From the NCBI GenBank assembly GCA_015487255.1, contig WFQA01000244.1:1-9682 (forward strand): DNA of 9,682 bases, read 5' to 3'. The position numbers and the translations under genes are program-made. The DNA comes from Paracoccaceae bacterium. GTDB lineage: Bacteria; Pseudomonadota; Alphaproteobacteria; Rhodobacterales; Rhodobacteraceae. Positions within the stretch are counted from its first letter, which is position 1; each line of letters starts with the position of its first letter. The notes beneath the pieces were generated by a model. That model did not search any database, was not told the origin of the DNA, and saw nothing but the letters and a program-made list of their open reading frames with translations. Shown one piece after another: positions 7,210-9,682 of this stretch.

Positions 7210-7566
7210 TCAGCTCGGGCTTTGGGCTTCCATCAGCGCGCGCAGCATGTTTTCTTCTGACATATCATCCTCGATCGGGGTGTCGGGGCTGTCCTTTTCC
7301 ATCAGCAGCGGCATCGAGTCGTCTTCCGGCTCGTCCACCTCGTTATGGGATTGCAGCACGGCAACCGCGCTTTCGCGCAAGTCTTCGGCGGTGATGGTTT
7401 CCTCGGCGATCTCACGCAGGGCCACCACGGGGTTTTTGTCATTGTCGCGCTCAACCGTGATCGGGTCTCCGGCCGATATCTCGCGGGCGCGATGGGCGGC
7501 AAGCACCACCAGCTCAAAGCGGTTGGCGACTTTATCAATGCAATCTTCTACCGTAACGCGTGCCAT
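7210..7566 (-). CDS. rpoZ: RNA polymerase omega subunit
   Basis: Omega is the small RNA polymerase subunit that chaperones beta' and forms part of a ppGpp binding site in E. coli. The 118 residues start MARVTVEDCIDKVANRFELV, followed by AAHRAREISAGDP and NPVVALREIAE, the conserved core. The tail from about residue 75 is acidic and probably flexible (EVDEPEDDS, PIEDDMSEEN), as in other alphaproteobacterial omegas. The ATG at 7564-7566 was chosen because the MARVTVEDC start is diagnostic and GGAG lies about nine bases upstream; an upstream in-frame start at 7584 would add six residues without homology. The stop TGA is in the same frame as the following rsh gene. A 75-base gap after folK may hold its promoter. 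Confidence 0.96.
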   Translation of the reverse strand: MARVTVEDCIDKVANRFELVVLAAHRAREISAGDPITVERDNDKNPVVALREIAEETITAEDLRESAVAVLQSHNEVDEPEDDSMPLLMEKDSPDTPIEDDMSEENMLRALMEAQSPS

Positions 7567-7606
7567 GCGATCTGCTCCAATCAAATAGGGGACCTGAAGA
7601 TTCCGC

Positions 7607-7635
7607 TATGTAATGATATGAGAGGCGAAATACAA
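7607..7635 (-). promoter_or_regulatory. Weak candidate sigma-70-type promoter for rpoZ-rsh
   Basis: Read on the minus strand, TTGTAT (7635-7630) and TACATA (7612-7607) are separated by 17 bases. Transcription would begin near 7600, leaving a leader of about 35 bases before the rpoZ ATG. Each hexamer matches the consensus at only three of six positions. A better single -10 string, TATCAT (7618-7613), has no fitting -35. GATTC sites lie just on either side (7599-7603 and 7639-7643). The placement in the only sizeable gap before rpoZ is sensible, but sequence support is weak. Confidence 0.25.
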
Positions 7636-7641
7636 GAGGAT

Positions 7642-8241
7642 TCAGCGCTGGATCGGGGTGATTTCGGCCCTGGCAGCGGCAGGCAGCGCCGCCAGCAAGG
7701 CCTTGGCGGTTTTGCCCAGCACCGGATGCAGCCAATCCGGTGCGATTTCGGCCAGAGGCTCGAGCACAAAAGCCCGGTCCTGCAGGCGCGGGTGGGGCAG
7801 GATCAATCTATCGGGCGTTTTTTGGGATTGTGCCTGCGGTGAAAGCTCAAACCAATGTGAAAATCCGGCCCGGTCCGGGGCCACTTCATTCCCCAGTGCC
7901 AGCAGGTCCAGATCCACCACCCGCGCCGCCCAGCGCCTGGGGCGGGTGCGGCCCAGCCGGGCTTCGATATTGTGCAGTGCGGCAAGCAGGTCCTCGGCAC
8001 TGAGCGTGGTCTCGATTTCAACCACGCCGTTCACATAATCCGGCCCGTTGCCCTTAGGGAAGGCAGGGGCGCTATACCATTGGCTTTGCTTGGTGATTCG
8101 AATTTTGGTCATTTCAAACAACCCCAGCGCATCATTAACCATTTCCAAAGATGTTCTGGTTGCGGATGCGAGATTTGAACCAACCGCCACATAGCCGATA
8201 TGCAAAAAATGCGCAGCATTAAACCCTTGTTTATCTATCAT
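7642..8241 (-). CDS. folK: 2-amino-4-hydroxy-6-hydroxymethyldihydropteridine pyrophosphokinase
   Basis: FolK transfers pyrophosphate from ATP to 6-hydroxymethyl-7,8-dihydropterin, the step before dihydropteroate synthase in folate synthesis. The 199 residues contain the N-terminal strand YVAVGSNL and the segment QWYSAPAFPKGNGPDYVNGV. The family signature appears as RWAARVVDLDLL, with the Mg2+-binding aspartates, and the late motif is LILPHPRLQDRAFVLEPLAEIAP. The ATG at 8239-8241 leaves about sixteen residues ahead of the core (MIDKQGFNAAHFLHIG), longer than typical homologues. A TTG at the LHIGY position could be the true start, so the N-terminus is somewhat uncertain; GGAAA about ten bases upstream supports the ATG. 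It is the first gene of the leftward cluster and diverges from the NYN gene. The first part of the gene is noticeably more AT-rich than the rest. Confidence 0.94.
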   Translation of the reverse strand: MIDKQGFNAAHFLHIGYVAVGSNLASATRTSLEMVNDALGLFEMTKIRITKQSQWYSAPAFPKGNGPDYVNGVVEIETTLSAEDLLAALHNIEARLGRTRPRRWAARVVDLDLLALGNEVAPDRAGFSHWFELSPQAQSQKTPDRLILPHPRLQDRAFVLEPLAEIAPDWLHPVLGKTAKALLAALPAAARAEITPIQR

Positions 8242-8339
8242 TTGGTATTATTTCCAATTTCAACCATTGTGCGCTAGTGTATACCTCATATAACTATCCG
8301 CCCACACAAGTATTTTCTTGCCAAAAGGGGCAATTGCCT
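8242..8339. promoter_or_regulatory. AT-rich divergent intergenic region between folK and the NYN gene
   Basis: The 98 bases between two divergent start codons are clearly richer in A and T than their surroundings and should hold the promoters of both units. A good rightward candidate is listed separately. For leftward folK I found only poor candidates: TTGTGT and TATACA are 20 bases apart, and a TTGAAA lies too close to the start codon. A short imperfect inverted repeat, TTGG and CCAA around a TATTATTT centre, lies at about 8242-8257. No small gene is evident. Confidence 0.5.
8267..8294 (+). promoter_or_regulatory. Candidate sigma-70-type promoter for the NYN-ispH unit
   Basis: TTGTGC (8267-8272) and TATAAC (8289-8294) are 16 bases apart. 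The -10 matches the consensus at five of six positions and the -35 at three. Transcription would start near 8301, giving a leader of about 39 bases with AAGGGG before the ATG at 8340. It would drive the NYN gene and the overlapping ispH together. Confidence 0.42.
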
Positions 8340-8912
8340 ATGTTTTATCGGGACGAACGGCTGGCGCTGTTCATTGACGGTTCCAATCTTTACGCAGCAG
8401 CAAAAGCGCTGGGTTTTGATATCGACTATAAACTCCTGCGCACCGAGTTTATGCGCCGCGGCAAGCTGTTGCGGGCGTTCTATTATACTGCATTGCTGGA
8501 GAATGAGGAATATTCCCCCATTCGGCCACTGGTCGATTGGCTGAACTATAACGGCTATAATATGCGCACCAAACCGGCCAAGGAATTTACCGATTCCATG
8601 GGGCGGCGCAAGATCAAGGGCAATATGGATATCGAGCTGGCGGTGGATGCCATGGAGCTGGCCCCGCATGTTGACCATATCGTGATCTTTTCCGGCGATG
8701 GCGATTTCAGGCCGGTGGTGGAAAGCCTGCAGCGGCAAGGTGTGCGGGTTTCGGTGGTTTCGACCATCCGCTCCAGCCCGCCGATGATCGCTGACGAGCT
8801 GCGCCGCCAATGCGACAATTTCATCGAGCTGGATGAATTGCGCGATGTTGTCGGTCGCCCGGCCCGGCCCGATAGCGATATCGAGGCGTTTGAGGAATCC
8901 GAGAGCCTGTGA
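8340..8912 (+). CDS. NYN-domain (LabA/DUF88-like) protein, putative PIN-fold RNase
   Basis: A 190-residue single-domain protein of the NYN family, whose members adopt a PIN-like nuclease fold and often cut RNA. The core begins LALFIDGSNLY with Asp13. It continues through KIKGNMDIELAVDAM (Asp97, Asp103) and IVIFSGDGDFRPVV (Asp120, Asp122), then SSPPMIADELRRQCDNFIELDEL. The four-acid pattern expected for a metal-dependent nuclease is therefore intact. An acidic tail follows (DSDIEAFEESESL). The ATG at 8340 places the IDGSN strand near the N-terminus as in homologues and has AAGGGG about ten bases upstream; an in-frame GTG at 8277 would add 21 residues overlapping the candidate promoter and was rejected. 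No membrane segment or OST-HTH domain is present. Substrate and role are unknown. Its last four bases overlap the ispH start. Confidence 0.9.
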   Translation: MFYRDERLALFIDGSNLYAAAKALGFDIDYKLLRTEFMRRGKLLRAFYYTALLENEEYSPIRPLVDWLNYNGYNMRTKPAKEFTDSMGRRKIKGNMDIELAVDAMELAPHVDHIVIFSGDGDFRPVVESLQRQGVRVSVVSTIRSSPPMIADELRRQCDNFIELDELRDVVGRPARPDSDIEAFEESESL

Positions 8913-9682
8913 AGCCCGCGCTGACCATATATCTGGCCGCCCCGCGCGGGTTTTGCGCCGGGGTGGACCGGGCGATAAAAGTGGTTGAAATGGCGATTGA
9001 GAAATGGGGCGCGCCGGTTTTTGTGCGCCACGAGATCGTGCATAATAAATATGTGGTGGACGGGCTGCGCGCAAAAGGTGCGGTGTTTGTGGAAAGCCTG
9101 CGTGATTGCCCCGATGACCGCCCGGTGGTTTTTTCTGCCCATGGCGTGGCCAAATCGGTGCCCGAGGCGGCAAAACGGCGCAACATGATCTATGTGGATG
9201 CCACCTGCCCGCTGGTTACCAAGGTGCATATGGAGGCGGCGCGGCACCATCAAAACGGTCTGCAGATCATCATGATCGGCCATCAGGGCCACCCAGAAAC
9301 CATCGGCACCATGGGGCAGCTGCCTGACGGAGCGGTGTTGTTGGTGGAAACCGTGGCCGATGTGGCCAGGGTGGAGGTGGAGAACCAAGAGCGCCTCGCC
9401 TATATCACCCAAACCACGCTGAGCGTGGATGATGCGGCTGAAATCATTGCCGCGCTCAAGGCCCGCTTCCCCGCCATTACCGGCCCGCGTAAAGAGGATA
9501 TCTGCTATGCCACCACCAACCGGCAGGCAGCGGTGCGCGAGATTGCGCCCAAGGTGGATGCGCTGCTGGTGATCGGCGCGCCCAATTCCTCCAATTCGCG
9601 CCGCTTGGTCGAGGTTGGCCAAAAGGCGGGCTGTGCCTATGCGCAGCTTATTCAGCGCGCGGCAGAAATTGACTGGCGGGCG
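8909..9682 (+). CDS. ispH: 4-hydroxy-3-methylbut-2-enyl diphosphate reductase, C-terminus cut by window edge
   Basis: IspH is the iron-sulfur enzyme that finishes the MEP isoprenoid pathway, reducing HMBPP to isopentenyl and dimethylallyl diphosphate. The 258 visible codons cover most of a usual protein of about 315 residues. The three cluster-binding cysteines are present: Cys16 in APRGFCAGV, Cys100 in VDATCPLVTKVH and Cys199 in EDICYATTNRQ. The substrate-pocket residues His45 (HEIVHNKYVV), His128 and Glu130 (GHQGHPETIG) and Thr170 (TQTTLSVDD) are also seen, as is the SSNSRRLVEV phosphate-binding segment. The start is GTG at 8909-8911, overlapping the NYN stop as GTGA, giving MKPALTIYLAAPRGF; no nearer start fits. 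The frame remains open at the right edge. Translation is probably coupled to the NYN gene. Confidence 0.96.
   Translation, partial: MKPALTIYLAAPRGFCAGVDRAIKVVEMAIEKWGAPVFVRHEIVHNKYVVDGLRAKGAVFVESLRDCPDDRPVVFSAHGVAKSVPEAAKRRNMIYVDATCPLVTKVHMEAARHHQNGLQIIMIGHQGHPETIGTMGQLPDGAVLLVETVADVARVEVENQERLAYITQTTLSVDDAAEIIAALKARFPAITGPRKEDICYATTNRQAAVREIAPKVDALLVIGAPNSSNSRRLVEVGQKAGCAYAQLIQRAAEIDWRA

Noticed and set aside
8277..8339. Longer NYN protein starting at GTG 8277
   Set aside because: The extension would overlap the candidate -10 element, lacks family similarity, and ATG 8340 has a good ribosome binding site.
8286..9173. 295-codon open frame on the minus strand
   Set aside because: It overlaps the NYN gene, its promoter region and ispH in antisense, has low-complexity composition and shows no family pattern.
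8555..9622. 355-codon open frame on the minus strand
   Set aside because: It is antisense to the NYN gene and ispH, both with clear family motifs; long antisense frames are common in GC-rich coding DNA, and its residues show no recognisable domain.
1..9682. CRISPR array, mobile element, tRNA/rRNA or defence cluster
   Set aside because: No tandem repeats with spacers, transposase or integrase motifs, tRNA-like segments or defence families were seen; nearly every base is in a core gene.

Overview
The window reads as a housekeeping stretch of an alphaproteobacterial chromosome, most likely from a Rhodobacterales/Roseobacter-type bacterium. The gene order is conserved in that class (rpoZ-rsh upstream of pdxJ-acpS-lepB-rnc-era-recO), the sequence is moderately GC-rich, and era and recO are separated by a DUF1491 gene, a family I know mainly from Alphaproteobacteria. 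The RecO, PdxJ, Rsh, LepB and IspH sequences also look alphaproteobacterial. I see no insertion sequences, phage genes, CRISPR array, tRNA or rRNA. Coding density is very high.

Two transcription units diverge from an AT-rich gap at 8242-8339. Leftward (minus strand) lie folK, rpoZ, rsh (bifunctional RelA/SpoT), a DUF2062 membrane protein gene, pdxJ, acpS, lepB, rnc, era, a DUF1491 gene and recO, which runs off the left edge. Rightward lie a NYN-domain (LabA/DUF88-like) putative nuclease gene and ispH, which runs off the right edge. No gap between genes exceeds 100 bases. A weak promoter candidate sits in the folK-rpoZ gap and a better one in front of the NYN gene.

The leftward cluster brings together growth control (omega subunit and Rsh, both tied to ppGpp), cofactor supply (folate by FolK, pyridoxal phosphate by PdxJ, carrier-protein activation by AcpS), protein export (LepB), RNA processing and ribosome assembly (RNase III, Era) and DNA repair (RecO). 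Many genes are coupled by 4-base overlaps: pdxJ/acpS, lepB/rnc, rnc/era and, on the other strand, NYN/ispH. Three of these four restart on GTG inside GTGA. rsh starts on TTG behind a perfect AGGAGG and lies in the same frame as rpoZ, one TGA and six codons downstream.

I found no clearly new multi-gene system. The points most worth following are the in-frame rpoZ-TGA-rsh arrangement, the overlap of a putative RNase gene with ispH, and the two uncharacterised families (DUF2062, DUF1491) inside a core operon.
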